Shown in pieces: positions 5,110 through 13,583 of a DNA stretch of 20,916 nucleotides. Below the pieces are notes generated by a model that saw nothing but the letters and a program-made list of their open reading frames with translations, searched no databases and was not told where the DNA came from. Position numbers and translations under genes: made by a program. The number at the start of each line of letters is the position of its first letter. The stretch's first letter is position 1. The stretch comes from a virus. The stretch is from IMG/VR virus record IMGVR_UViG_3300042388_000067, positions 1 to 20,916 of that record, one strand, 5' to 3'.

Positions 5110-6269
5110 GTGCCTTCAGCGTCACAGTCTCGCCCGTCGTGAACTCGATCACGGTGGATGACAGCAACCCGATTGTGCGGGTCGATGGCACTACGACCAC
5201 GGCGACGGGCGCGGCCAGCGGCGACCTGTCCGGGTCGTATCCGGCTCCGACCGTGGCGAAGGTTCGTGGCCTGTCGTGGACCGCGTCGGCTCCGGCAAAC
5301 AACGACGTTCCGAAGTGGGACGCGACAGCCAGCAGCATCGTTTGGGCGGCGCAGTCGATCGGCACTGGTACGGTTACCTCGATCACGGCGGGTACGGGCC
5401 TCATTGGAGGCACGGTCACGACCAGCGGCACGTTCGCGGTTGACTTCGGCTCGACGGCTGGCACGGCGTGTCAGGGGAACGACGCGCGGCTTTCTGACGC
5501 GCGGACGCCGCTGGCGCACACGCACGCGATTGCCGACGTCAACTTGCTACAGGCGGCGCTCGACGCCAAACTGGACGATTCACAAGCCACGGCAACGGGC
5601 CTTGCGGTGCTTGGCGCTGCGACGGCAGCGGCGGGCGCGACGGCGCTTGGGCTTGGCACGGGCGACACGCCGACGTTTACCGGCGTGGCGTTCCCCAACG
5701 GCGAGTCGATCACGAACGCCGTCAACGGGCGCATTGATTTCAACCCGTCTCCGACCGGATCTACCGCATGGCGGCTCTACGCGGACATGACGTCCTTCAA
5801 CGTGGGCGTTCGGCTCGGCGTCATCAACAGCGACACGAACATCGCGAACCCCACTGGCTCCTACATCGTGTTCGACACGACGGCGCAGATCGCGACCGAC
5901 AAAAGCCTGTCGTTCCACAGCAACGACTGGATGCAGTTGCGTGGGACGTCCACCGGGCTTGACACGGCGCAACTGTCGGTCCTCGTCAACAACGGATCGA
6001 GCAGCGGCGCGTTTGCGCTGGTGGACCTCGGCAGCCTCGGCACGGCCAACCGCAGCCCGACCACGGCCCATGTCGATCCGACGTTCTACGTCTACAGCGC
6101 GGACTTGACCGAAGCGCTGGACTTCGTGCGCGTCTCGCACAACCGAACTGACGGCGTGATCGAGAGCGGGAACGGCGACTTGCGCTTGGTGTCACAGAGC
6201 GGCGTGATCCGTGGCAACGGCGTTGCCTTGGCCGATGAAGACTTCGTCCTCGCGATGGCGGTCCTATGA
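5106..6269 (+). CDS. Tail fibre protein (387 aa)
   Basis: ATG 5106 overlaps the previous stop (ATGA); an earlier in-frame start at 5055 would extend it into that gene. The N-terminal 30-50 residues are Thr/Gly/Ala-rich and contain a GDLSGSYPAPTVAKVRGL repeat unit, common in fibre shafts. Residues about 120-150 carry the fibre motif GNDARLSDARTPLAHTHAIADV followed by LQAALDAKL, typical of trimeric fibre necks. The remainder is Gly/Ser/Thr/Asn-rich with beta-strand periodicity, and the end (SGNGDLRLVSQSG...LADEDFVLAM) resembles the terminal part of fibres. No chaperone-like peptidase domain is visible. It should bind the host surface as a trimer on the tail, attached through the preceding BppU-like protein. 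Confidence 0.8.
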   Translation: MSAFSVTVSPVVNSITVDDSNPIVRVDGTTTTATGAASGDLSGSYPAPTVAKVRGLSWTASAPANNDVPKWDATASSIVWAAQSIGTGTVTSITAGTGLIGGTVTTSGTFAVDFGSTAGTACQGNDARLSDARTPLAHTHAIADVNLLQAALDAKLDDSQATATGLAVLGAATAAAGATALGLGTGDTPTFTGVAFPNGESITNAVNGRIDFNPSPTGSTAWRLYADMTSFNVGVRLGVINSDTNIANPTGSYIVFDTTAQIATDKSLSFHSNDWMQLRGTSTGLDTAQLSVLVNNGSSSGAFALVDLGSLGTANRSPTTAHVDPTFYVYSADLTEALDFVRVSHNRTDGVIESGNGDLRLVSQSGVIRGNGVALADEDFVLAMAVL

Positions 6270-7528
6270 GCAAGATCCTCGACACCACCGACTACGTCTT
6301 CACGCCCGGAGCCGCCGGAGCCGGAACGATCCTGTTCCGTGGCGATGCTCCGAACCTTGAGAACGTGCAGATGGTGTTCAACGTCACGCGCGGCGTGACG
6401 ATCTACCAGCCGAACAGCACGGCGCGAGGCAGCGCGGGCTTCTCGCAGATCACGAACACGCTGACGCTCGACATCGACACCTCGACGCACAGCGCGTCCG
6501 ACGTGCTACAGGTCTACGTCACGGACTCGACCGGGGAGTCCGACGTGTTCCAGCGCGTCGGCGGGATCGACCCCAACGGATACCCGATGGGCATTCGCGT
6601 CAACGCGCGAGGCCACGTCGTGCCGAGCGATCAGGAGATCGTCAGCCGTGCGCTCGACCGCGTCGGCTCGTTGGCACTGGTCGAAACCACTGGATACAAC
6701 TCCGTCGTTGTGCAGTTGGCGGGAACGTGGGCGGGTACGCAAACGTTCGAGGTGTCGAACGACGGCACGTCTTGGTCTGTGGTGGGTGGATGGGCCGTCT
6801 CGGGCGCTGCGAGTCCGGTCAACAGCCCCACGGCCAACGGCCATTGGGTCTGTCCGTGCGCCGGACGGTTCTTCCGCGTGAGGCGCTCGGCGTTCACCAG
6901 CGGCGTTGCGGTTGTGAATCTCGTCTTGAAGAACGCGTCCGCGTTCTTCCCCGCGTCGAGCCCGAGCATCGCGGCCAACAGCGCCGTCAACGTGGCGCAG
7001 TTCGGCGCAACGAACATCGTCACCGCCGGAGTTGCGGGCATCCCGTCCATCGGCGGCAACATCGCGGTTGGCTCGGCCCCGACCGCGAACCCGATCCCGC
7101 TTGCATGGGACGGCACGAACACACGCCGAATCCTGACGGACGCGTCAAACGGCGGCGTCGTGCTTGGCTCGAACGCGGTCACGAACGGGCAGACCTCCGG
7201 AACGCACCGAGAGACAGGGCTCGTACCGTTTGGCTTATCATTGAAGGGCAGCGCTGGCAGGCTGACCATGCTGGTCATCAGCCAAAACGCGACCGTCGCA
7301 GGGTTCCTGCACATCTTCAACGCGTCGAGTGTCACTCTCGGCACCACCGTCGACATGATGGTCTACGCCGTTCCCGCGACGGTCGGAATTTACGCCATCC
7401 GGCTGCCTGAAGGCGGGCTGTTCCTCTCCTCCGGAATCGGAATTGCATTCACGGCGGGATCCGCAGCAAACGACAACACGGTATTCGGAACGTACCCGAA
7501 CTTGGCCGCGAACTACTCCTTCATCTGA
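6266..7528 (+). CDS. Beta-rich virion structural protein, tail appendage (420 aa)
   Basis: ATG 6266 overlaps the fibre stop. The sequence lacks enzymatic motifs and is rich in Gly, Ala, Thr, Val and Asn, as in phage surface proteins. Residues 1-95 form one probable domain (TTDYVFTPGAAG...VQVYVTDSTG). Residues about 130-230 form another, with QTFEVSNDGTSWSVVGG, a pattern common in immunoglobulin-like or carbohydrate-binding phage domains. The C-terminal 180 residues look like a globular beta-sandwich head (LTMLVISQNATVAGFLHIF...AIRLPEGGLFLSSGIGIAF). Such a layout suits a receptor-binding or tail-tip protein, but I recognise no named family. Its neighbours on both sides are also appendage proteins. 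Confidence 0.7.
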   Translation: MSKILDTTDYVFTPGAAGAGTILFRGDAPNLENVQMVFNVTRGVTIYQPNSTARGSAGFSQITNTLTLDIDTSTHSASDVLQVYVTDSTGESDVFQRVGGIDPNGYPMGIRVNARGHVVPSDQEIVSRALDRVGSLALVETTGYNSVVVQLAGTWAGTQTFEVSNDGTSWSVVGGWAVSGAASPVNSPTANGHWVCPCAGRFFRVRRSAFTSGVAVVNLVLKNASAFFPASSPSIAANSAVNVAQFGATNIVTAGVAGIPSIGGNIAVGSAPTANPIPLAWDGTNTRRILTDASNGGVVLGSNAVTNGQTSGTHRETGLVPFGLSLKGSAGRLTMLVISQNATVAGFLHIFNASSVTLGTTVDMMVYAVPATVGIYAIRLPEGGLFLSSGIGIAFTAGSAANDNTVFGTYPNLAANYSFI

Positions 7529-7536
7529 GATCAACC

Positions 7537-8175
7537 ATGCTCATTCAGAACATCGTCGGACAGCCCGCGAACACGGGAAATAACGCGCTCATCAACGGTC
7601 GCTCCGGACAACTCGGAGACGCCATCGTCTCCGAACTCCACGGGCGGTACTACGAGACGACCTATCGCGGCAATTCGTTCCTGCTGTCCGTCTCGACGGC
7701 GGCGGCGGTCACCGCCTACACGGGCGGCGCGGGCGGTACTCCAATGCTTGCGCTCTTCAATCCGGTTGGATCGGGCAGGAACGCCGTGATCAACAAGGTG
7801 TCGGTCGGCAGCGTCGTTTCGGCAAGCGCAGCCGGAACGGTCGCGTTTGGCGTCTACTTCGGCACGACCGCGACCATCACGCAAGCCACCACGATTGCGC
7901 CGTGGAACATGGGAACGCAGTTGCAGTCCGGATCGGTGATGACCGGATTCCGCAACGTGGCGCTGACGAGCGGCTCGGCGGCATCCAACGTCATCGCGTT
8001 GGCGTCGTACTACTGGGCCACGGCTGCTGGCGTCGGCAACGTCAGTCCGGCAGTCACGGACCTTGATGGCGCGCTCATCATCCCTCCCGGCTCGTACGTC
8101 GCGCTCGGCGGGTCTGCCGCGCTCACCAGCGCCACTTGGATCGGCTCGCTCCAGTGGGAAGAAGTGCCTGTCTGA
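7537..8175 (+). CDS. Beta-rich virion structural protein (212 aa)
   Basis: ATG 7537 lies 8 bases after the previous stop; a weak purine-rich stretch (GAGATCAACC) precedes it. The protein is Ala/Gly/Ser/Thr/Val-rich with no signal peptide and no Cys. The middle and end (GTVAFGVYFGTTATITQ, GALIIPPGSYVALGG and a final WIGSLQWEEVPV) suggest a jelly-roll-like beta-sandwich, the type used for receptor binding or head decoration. It resembles the C-terminal half of the preceding gene in style, so the two may be related or form parts of the same appendage. No family is assigned. Tandem stops (TGA TAG) close the gene. Confidence 0.7.
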   Translation: MLIQNIVGQPANTGNNALINGRSGQLGDAIVSELHGRYYETTYRGNSFLLSVSTAAAVTAYTGGAGGTPMLALFNPVGSGRNAVINKVSVGSVVSASAAGTVAFGVYFGTTATITQATTIAPWNMGTQLQSGSVMTGFRNVALTSGSAASNVIALASYYWATAAGVGNVSPAVTDLDGALIIPPGSYVALGGSAALTSATWIGSLQWEEVPV

Positions 8176-8187
8176 TAGGGGGACGCC

Positions 8188-8358
8188 ATGAAGATCGAGG
8201 ACTTGGCGCAGTTGGTCCGAAACCGGATCGCCGCGCTTCAGACGGAGCGCGAGACGGCGGTACGCATCGGAGACGTGGCCGGGATCGCGCGGTGCGACAC
8301 GCAGATCGCGGAAACCAACGACACTCTCGCCACGCTTGAAGAGGCCGCCACGCAGTAG
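8188..8358 (+). CDS. Small helical protein (56 aa)
   Basis: ATG 8188 has a purine run (AGGGGGA) a few bases upstream and a frame of 56 codons ending in TAG. The protein is predicted to be a helical hairpin (LAQLVRNRIAALQTERETAV, then DTQIAETNDTLATLEE). It fills an otherwise empty stretch between two structural or accessory genes. Tiny helical proteins of this kind often follow phage fibre genes. Its function is unknown, and its reality rests on coding-like composition and fit between neighbours. Confidence 0.65.
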   Translation: MKIEDLAQLVRNRIAALQTERETAVRIGDVAGIARCDTQIAETNDTLATLEEAATQ

Positions 8359-8373
8359 GATGCACGACACTAC

Positions 8374-8380
8374 AGAGGAG
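8374..8380 (+). promoter_or_regulatory. Ribosome binding site supporting a TTG start
   Basis: AGAGGAG lies 5 bases before TTG 8386. No ATG or GTG in that frame lies nearby, so this site decides the start of the methyltransferase gene. Confidence 0.7.
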
Positions 8381-8385
8381 ACAAC

Positions 8386-8982
8386 TTGCAGACCGTGACA
8401 TTCAACAGTCAGGCAGGACAGGACGCCTTCGCGCTTCGCGTTGCGCGTCGATGGTCGTTTCTCGACATCGGCGCTGGCGAGCCTGTGACGATCAGCAACA
8501 CCAAGGCGCTTGAGGACTCGGGATGGAAAGGCATCCTGTGCGACATCGAGCACGCGGAGACGCTGCGCGCCGAGCGCAAGGCGCACGCGGTCTTCGGCGA
8601 CTTCTTCGCGCAGGACTGGCGGGCGATCCTGCACGACTTCGCGCTGGACGGTCGCATCGGTTACCTCTCGCTCGACCTCGAGCCGCCCAGCCTGACGCTA
8701 CAGGCGCTGTGCAAACTCCCGCTCGACGCGGTGCGGTTCGACTGCATCACGGTGGAGCATGACCTGTACCGAAACAACGCGGCGATACGGTCGGCCATGC
8801 GCGGCATCCTGCGTGACGCCGGGTACGAACTGGTCGCGCCGGATGTCTGCGTCCGGGTCGGCGAGTCGCGGTTTCCGTTCGAGGACTGGTGGATAGACGG
8901 CGGCTTGGTGTCGCCGTCGTACGCCGCAGAGATCGCCGCGCAGATCAGGAGCCAGTGGAATGCCCAAGCCAGCCAAGCCTGA
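8386..8982 (+). CDS. FkbM-family SAM-dependent methyltransferase (198 aa)
   Basis: The N-terminal motif order matches FkbM-like methyltransferases (Methyltransf_21). SQAGQDAFAL is followed by WSFLDIGAGEP (residues 23-33, the SAM-binding glycine loop), SNTKALEDSGWKGILCDIE (residues 37-55, the second strand with an acidic SAM-ribose ligand), and then YLSLDLE and FDCITVEHD. Members usually O-methylate sugars or small molecules. Encoded among appendage and packaging genes, it may modify a virion glycan or host surface sugar, which is an inference. The start is TTG with a strong Shine-Dalgarno, and the gene overlaps the terminase small subunit by 23 bases. No signal peptide is seen, so it should act in the cytoplasm. 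Confidence 0.85.
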   Translation: MQTVTFNSQAGQDAFALRVARRWSFLDIGAGEPVTISNTKALEDSGWKGILCDIEHAETLRAERKAHAVFGDFFAQDWRAILHDFALDGRIGYLSLDLEPPSLTLQALCKLPLDAVRFDCITVEHDLYRNNAAIRSAMRGILRDAGYELVAPDVCVRVGESRFPFEDWWIDGGLVSPSYAAEIAAQIRSQWNAQASQA

Positions 8983-9337
8983 CGCATCCAAGCCGAAGCC
9001 GAAGTCCAAGGGCGGTAGGCCACGACTCGCCATCGACCCGGCTCAGGTCGAGCGCATGGCGGCGATAGGCTGCACCGTGGAAGAGATCGCTGTTCTCGTA
9101 GGCTGCTCGAAGTCCACGCTGGACAAGGGTTTTTCCGCGCCCATAGAAAGAGGCAGGATGCGTCTCAATCGAAGCCTCAAGCGCAAGCAGGTGCAGTTGG
9201 CCCGTCAGGGCAACGTCACCATGCTGATTTGGCTGGGCAAGCAGTACCTCGGACAGCGCGACAAGACGGATGCCGTCGTGCGCGAGGAGGTCGTGACCAT
9301 CGAGGAGATCGCGCCGAAGGTGCAGCATGACGCATGA
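8960..9337 (+). CDS. terS: Putative terminase small subunit (125 aa)
   Basis: The position directly before the large terminase, with a four-base overlap, and the size fit a small terminase, which recognises the packaging site on phage DNA. The N-terminus is Lys/Pro-rich (residues 1-20). Next comes GGRPRLAIDPAQVERMAAIG, then a helix-turn-helix (TVEEIAVLVGCSKSTLDK), then a helical stretch with QLARQGNVTMLIWLGKQYLGQRDK. The combination of HTH plus GNVTMLIWLGKQ-type helix is common in phage genes at this site. The start ATG 8960 has AGGAG 8 bases upstream. DNA-binding specificity cannot be seen. Confidence 0.75.
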   Translation: MPKPAKPDASKPKPKSKGGRPRLAIDPAQVERMAAIGCTVEEIAVLVGCSKSTLDKGFSAPIERGRMRLNRSLKRKQVQLARQGNVTMLIWLGKQYLGQRDKTDAVVREEVVTIEEIAPKVQHDA

Positions 9338-10515
9338 GGGTGCAACTCAAGCCGCTGTCCTCGATCCTGCACCCGTCGCAGTTGACGGTCGATGCGGCGC
9401 TCGCTCGGTTCAGCGTCCTTGAGATCGGACGCCGATGGGGCAAGACCACCTACGGCAAGGTCAAGGCGCAACGCGCCGCGATCTATCGCCGCAAGGTCGG
9501 CTGGTTCGCCCCGACGTACAAGTACCTTGCCGACCCCATGCGCGACATCGAGCGCGCGCTTGCGCCCGTCACTGCGCGCATGGACCGCGTCGAGAAGCGG
9601 CTGGAACTCGTCACGCGCGGCGTCATCGACTTCTGGACGCTAGAGGACGTGGACGCCGGACGTGGCCGCGACTACGACCTGATCGTGGTGGACGAGGCCG
9701 GGTTCGTGCCGCACCTCCTCGAATGGTGGCGCAACGCGGCGCGACCGACGCTGTCAGACCGCAAGGGGACCGCGCTATTCCTCGGAACGCCGAAGGGGAC
9801 GGGCGACTTTCACCGCCTGTTCACTGAGGCCGAAGGTGACACGACTGGCACGATGCGGGCCTTTCGCATCGGAACGCGCCAAAACCCGCACATTGACCCG
9901 GACGAAGTCGAGGCGGCTCGGCGCACGCTCCCGCCGGAGGTCTTCGCGCAGGAGTACGAAGGCGTCCCGGCAGAGGACGGCGGCAACCCGTTTGGACTCG
10001 ACGCGATCCGCGCGTCCATCGGCGAGATGTCCAAGCGTCCGGTCGAATGCTTCGGCGTCGATCTCGCGAAGAGCCAAGACTACACCGTGGCCGTTGGCCT
10101 CGACTCCGATGGAGCCGTCGCGCATCTCGACAGGTGGCAAGCACCGTGGTCCGTCACGCGCGAGAGACTGGCCGCGCTCATCAAGGACAGGCCAGCGCAG
10201 ATCGACTCGACGGGCGTTGGCGATCCAATCGTGGAGGATCTACGCAAGGTGTGCAAGCGCGTCGAGGGCTTCAAGTTCACCTCGCCATCGAAGCAGCAGT
10301 TGATGGAGGGGCTTCAGATCGCCGTGCAGAATCGGGACATCCGGATACCCGATGGCTGGCTCCGCGCTGAACTTGAGTCATTCGGCTACCGATACTCCGG
10401 AAGGACCGTCTCCTACGAGGCGACGGCTGGTCACGATGACGGCGTGTGCGCGCTTGCGCTTGCCGTCCATGCGCGGCGTCAGCGCAAGCCACCTCCAATC
10501 TTGAAGGTCATTTGA
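9334..10515 (+). CDS. terL: Terminase large subunit, ATPase and nuclease (393 aa)
   Basis: This is the packaging motor that cuts concatemers and drives DNA into the prohead. Walker A is GRRWGKTT (32-39), with an arginine-rich variant of the P loop. Walker B is DLIVVDEAG (115-123, D120 and catalytic E121). The coupling motif is GTPKG (151-155). The C-terminal RNase H-like nuclease has acidic residues in GVDLAKSQDYT (D243), DSTGVGD (D291) and HDDG (D368-D369). The length is slightly short for the family (400-600) but all motifs are present, so it should be complete. It overlaps the small subunit upstream and the portal gene downstream (TGATG). Confidence 0.95.
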   Translation: MRVQLKPLSSILHPSQLTVDAALARFSVLEIGRRWGKTTYGKVKAQRAAIYRRKVGWFAPTYKYLADPMRDIERALAPVTARMDRVEKRLELVTRGVIDFWTLEDVDAGRGRDYDLIVVDEAGFVPHLLEWWRNAARPTLSDRKGTALFLGTPKGTGDFHRLFTEAEGDTTGTMRAFRIGTRQNPHIDPDEVEAARRTLPPEVFAQEYEGVPAEDGGNPFGLDAIRASIGEMSKRPVECFGVDLAKSQDYTVAVGLDSDGAVAHLDRWQAPWSVTRERLAALIKDRPAQIDSTGVGDPIVEDLRKVCKRVEGFKFTSPSKQQLMEGLQIAVQNRDIRIPDGWLRAELESFGYRYSGRTVSYEATAGHDDGVCALALAVHARRQRKPPPILKVI

Positions 10516-13500
10516 TGTCGATCCTATCCCGGCTGCTGGCGAAGACGGTCAACGACGCGCGGAAGTGGATCGCGACATCGACTCGCGTCGTGTCGAGCGA
10601 CTCCGTGCGTCCCGCGTTCTCTCCGCAGACGGCGGTCAGGTACTACGGATCGTGGATCTACGCGGCGGCAAACCTCAACGCCTACGCGGTCGCCGCGCAG
10701 CCGCTGCGCCTGTACGTCAGGAACCGCAGCGCCGGGACCAAACTGTGGAACACGCGCAAGGCAGGACGCCGAACCAAGGCGTATCTGTCGGGTTCTCTCG
10801 ACCAACTCCCGTCGCGGTACGCGATGACGAAGGCCGCAGAGTACGGGGATGACTACGAAGTGGTCACCGACTCGCACCCGGTCCTCGACCTGTTGTCGAA
10901 GGCGAACCCGTGGCAGAACGGATTTGAGCAGACCGTCTTGCGCGTGCTTTACCTTGAGTTGACGGGCAACGCGTACCTCCATCCGGTCATCGACCGTAGG
11001 CTCGGCGTGCCTGTCCAACTGTGGACCATGCCTTCTCCGTGGGTCGAGATCGTCCCCGGCAAAGAGGAGTTCGTAGACGGCTACCTCTACGGCGTGTCGT
11101 TTGAGAAGCGCGCGTTCTTCCATGTCGAGGAAGTCATCCACTTCAAGCGACCGAACCCGAAGGACGTGTACTACGGCATGGGGAAGGTGGAAGCGGCGTG
11201 GGGCGCGGCGACGAACAACGAGTCGCTCCACGACATGGACTACCACTGGTTCGTGAACAAGGCCCGACCGGATTACCTGCTGACGATCAAGGGGGACGCC
11301 AGCGCGGATCAGATCGAGGCGTTCGAGGCGCAGATCGACAGCAAGTTGCGCGGCGCTCGGCGCACGGGTCGATTCCTCACGGCTACGGCTGACATCGACA
11401 TCAAGCCGCTGTCGTTCTCGCCGAAGGACATGGCCGGACGCGAGCAGATCGTGGAGGAGATCGCCGCAGTGTTCGGCGTTCCTGTCTCGATGCTGAAGGC
11501 GAACGACCCGAACCTCGCGAGCGCGACGGTGGGCTTCACGTCGTGGAAGGCGACCAGCGTGTTGCCGCTCATGCGGATGGACGAAGAGGTCTTGAATCAG
11601 ACGCTGTTGCCGCTGTTCGGAATCGAGGATGATGCGTTCCTCGCCTACGACAACCCGGTGGGAGCCGACGAACGCTTTGAGTTTGAGAAGCGGCGCGGCT
11701 ACGTCGCTGGCGGCATCATCACGGCAAACGAGGCGCGCATGATGGAAGGTCTTGAGGAGGTGGCCGACGCGAACGCGGATCGGCTGCTCATCAACGGCCA
11801 GCCGCTTGGCGGCATGATGCTTCCGGCTGCAACCCCGTCCGTTCCGAATCAGGTGGAAGACGTTCCTTCGGACAATCAGGCTGCACCTGTATCGGGAGAA
11901 GCAATTGCGGATACCGCTCTGAACGGCGCACAAGTGACGAGCCTTGTGGATCTTGCCACCGCAGTCGGGGTTGGTCAGTTGCCGAAGGATACGGCCATCG
12001 CCATCGCTGCTTCGGCGTTCCCTGCGATTGCTGCGGATCAGATTCGCGCCATGTTTGATCCGATTCAACTGGCGAACAAGCCGACTGCGACTGGCGGGAC
12101 GGCAACGCCCGAACTCGCCGCCGATCTTGCGCCGGAGGTCAAGACCAAGGACGCGCTCGGCGACTGCGTCTCCGACAAGGTCGGCAAGTTGATTGACGAG
12201 GGCTACGAGCAGGATCAGGCCGTGGCAATCGCGTACTCAATGTGCGGCGGCAAGGGCTTGGAGGAGTCCATCGGCAAGGCCGTCTCGGACATCGACACGA
12301 AGCCGCCGGATTCCGTGGCCGCGAACGCGCGGCGTGCGCTCGACGTGCGCGAGACGAAGCCGGAGTCGGAACGCGGCATGACCGAGATTGGCATTGCGCG
12401 CGCGCGCGACCTCGCGAACCGCGCCAACTTGAGCGAGGACACCATCCGGCGCATGGTCGCCTACTTCGAGCGCCACCAGTCCGACAAGAAGGGCGAGACG
12501 TGGGACGATCAGGGCAAGGGCTGGCAGGCGTGGCACGGCTGGGGCGGCGACGAAGGCTGGTCATGGGCAAAGCGCAAGGTCGAGGAGTTCGACCGCCAGC
12601 GCGAGAAGAAGTCGTGCGGCTGTGGCTGCGCGAAGTCCAAGCGGCTGTCGCATCGCGCCGTGTGGGAGGACGCCGTATCCGATGGCATTCAGACCAAGAG
12701 CGCCGAGAGCGAAGGCGACAAGATCGGCAAGGACGAGGACAAGGCTGCGAAGGCCGTGTCCGACGTCTTCGACGCTCAGGTCAAGGACATACTCGCGCTG
12801 ATTGCCGCCGCGCCCAGCCCGACGCGGGAACTGGTTGTACAGGTCGAGAACGTCCTCAAGGCTCGGTCCTACCAGCGCGAGATCGTTGAGGCGCTGTCGC
12901 CGTATCTGCGCGAGGCAATCTCGGTCGGCGTTGACGTCGGCATCGAGACGGTGTCGAAGGTGGCGACCAGCGTCGATTTCTCCGTCGAGCGCCAAGACCT
13001 CGCGAAGTACGCCGAGAGCGAGTCGGTGCGTATCGCGCGCACGACGGCGTCAGGCGTCACGGAGCAGACGTCGGTGCGCGTCCGCGACCTGTTGGGAGAC
13101 GGCTTGGAGAAGGGCGAGACTTCCGACCAGTTGGCCAAGCGGGTGCAGGAATGGGCAGACGGTCAGAAGGGCGAGGACGGATCGTGGAGCCGAGCGCGGA
13201 CCATCGCGCGGACGGAGTCGATGCGCGCGGCGCGCGTTGCCGAAGTCGAGGCGTGGAAGGCAACTGGCGTCGTGACGGGCAAGACGTGGCTTCTCGCGCC
13301 GGACCCGTGCGAGTTCTGCGAGGCGGCGGCGAAGGCGTTCGGCGAGAAGTCCATCGGCCTCGATGACGCGTTCTTCAAGAAGGGCGACACTCTCACCGGC
13401 GCGGACGGCGGCGCAATGATCCTCGACTATGAGAACGTCAACGGCCCGCCGCTGCACCCCAACTGCCGCTGCTCGATGCAGCCGAAGTTGACGCCGGAAC

Positions 13501-13583
13501 TGGAAGCGGTCTACGAGCGCATCAGCCGGTCCGGGGCCATCGACCAAGCGCGCATCGCGCTCAACGCGGAGGTGAAGGAATGA
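10515..13583 (+). CDS. Portal protein fused to a MuF/SPP1 gp7-like head morphogenesis domain (1022 aa)
   Basis: ATG 10515 overlaps the terminase stop. Residues about 30-420 are an HK97-type portal (early YYGSWIYAAANLNA; PNPKDVYYGMGKVEAA; FGVPVSMLKAND near 320; GYVAGGIITANEARMMEG near 400), forming the dodecameric DNA gate. A low-complexity linker follows. Near residue 550 is DCVSDKVGKLIDEGY with DQAVAIAYSMC, near 622 TEIGIARARDLANRANL and a Trp/Gly-rich segment, and at 701-705 a CGCGC cluster. The last part (about 760-1010) is a MuF or SPP1 gp7 domain with ARTIARTESMRAAR, PDPCEFC and PLHPNCRCSM. In most phages portal and MuF are separate neighbouring genes. No frameshift is needed: the frame is continuous. 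Confidence 0.9.
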   Translation: MSILSRLLAKTVNDARKWIATSTRVVSSDSVRPAFSPQTAVRYYGSWIYAAANLNAYAVAAQPLRLYVRNRSAGTKLWNTRKAGRRTKAYLSGSLDQLPSRYAMTKAAEYGDDYEVVTDSHPVLDLLSKANPWQNGFEQTVLRVLYLELTGNAYLHPVIDRRLGVPVQLWTMPSPWVEIVPGKEEFVDGYLYGVSFEKRAFFHVEEVIHFKRPNPKDVYYGMGKVEAAWGAATNNESLHDMDYHWFVNKARPDYLLTIKGDASADQIEAFEAQIDSKLRGARRTGRFLTATADIDIKPLSFSPKDMAGREQIVEEIAAVFGVPVSMLKANDPNLASATVGFTSWKATSVLPLMRMDEEVLNQTLLPLFGIEDDAFLAYDNPVGADERFEFEKRRGYVAGGIITANEARMMEGLEEVADANADRLLINGQPLGGMMLPAATPSVPNQVEDVPSDNQAAPVSGEAIADTALNGAQVTSLVDLATAVGVGQLPKDTAIAIAASAFPAIAADQIRAMFDPIQLANKPTATGGTATPELAADLAPEVKTKDALGDCVSDKVGKLIDEGYEQDQAVAIAYSMCGGKGLEESIGKAVSDIDTKPPDSVAANARRALDVRETKPESERGMTEIGIARARDLANRANLSEDTIRRMVAYFERHQSDKKGETWDDQGKGWQAWHGWGGDEGWSWAKRKVEEFDRQREKKSCGCGCAKSKRLSHRAVWEDAVSDGIQTKSAESEGDKIGKDEDKAAKAVSDVFDAQVKDILALIAAAPSPTRELVVQVENVLKARSYQREIVEALSPYLREAISVGVDVGIETVSKVATSVDFSVERQDLAKYAESESVRIARTTASGVTEQTSVRVRDLLGDGLEKGETSDQLAKRVQEWADGQKGEDGSWSRARTIARTESMRAARVAEVEAWKATGVVTGKTWLLAPDPCEFCEAAAKAFGEKSIGLDDAFFKKGDTLTGADGGAMILDYENVNGPPLHPNCRCSMQPKLTPELEAVYERISRSGAIDQARIALNAEVKE

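Noticed and set aside
10524-12068. 514-codon open frame on the minus strand opposite the portal gene
   Set aside because: The composition is Arg/His/Val/Asp-rich without domain structure, and the opposite strand encodes a clear portal. It is a GC-bias shadow.
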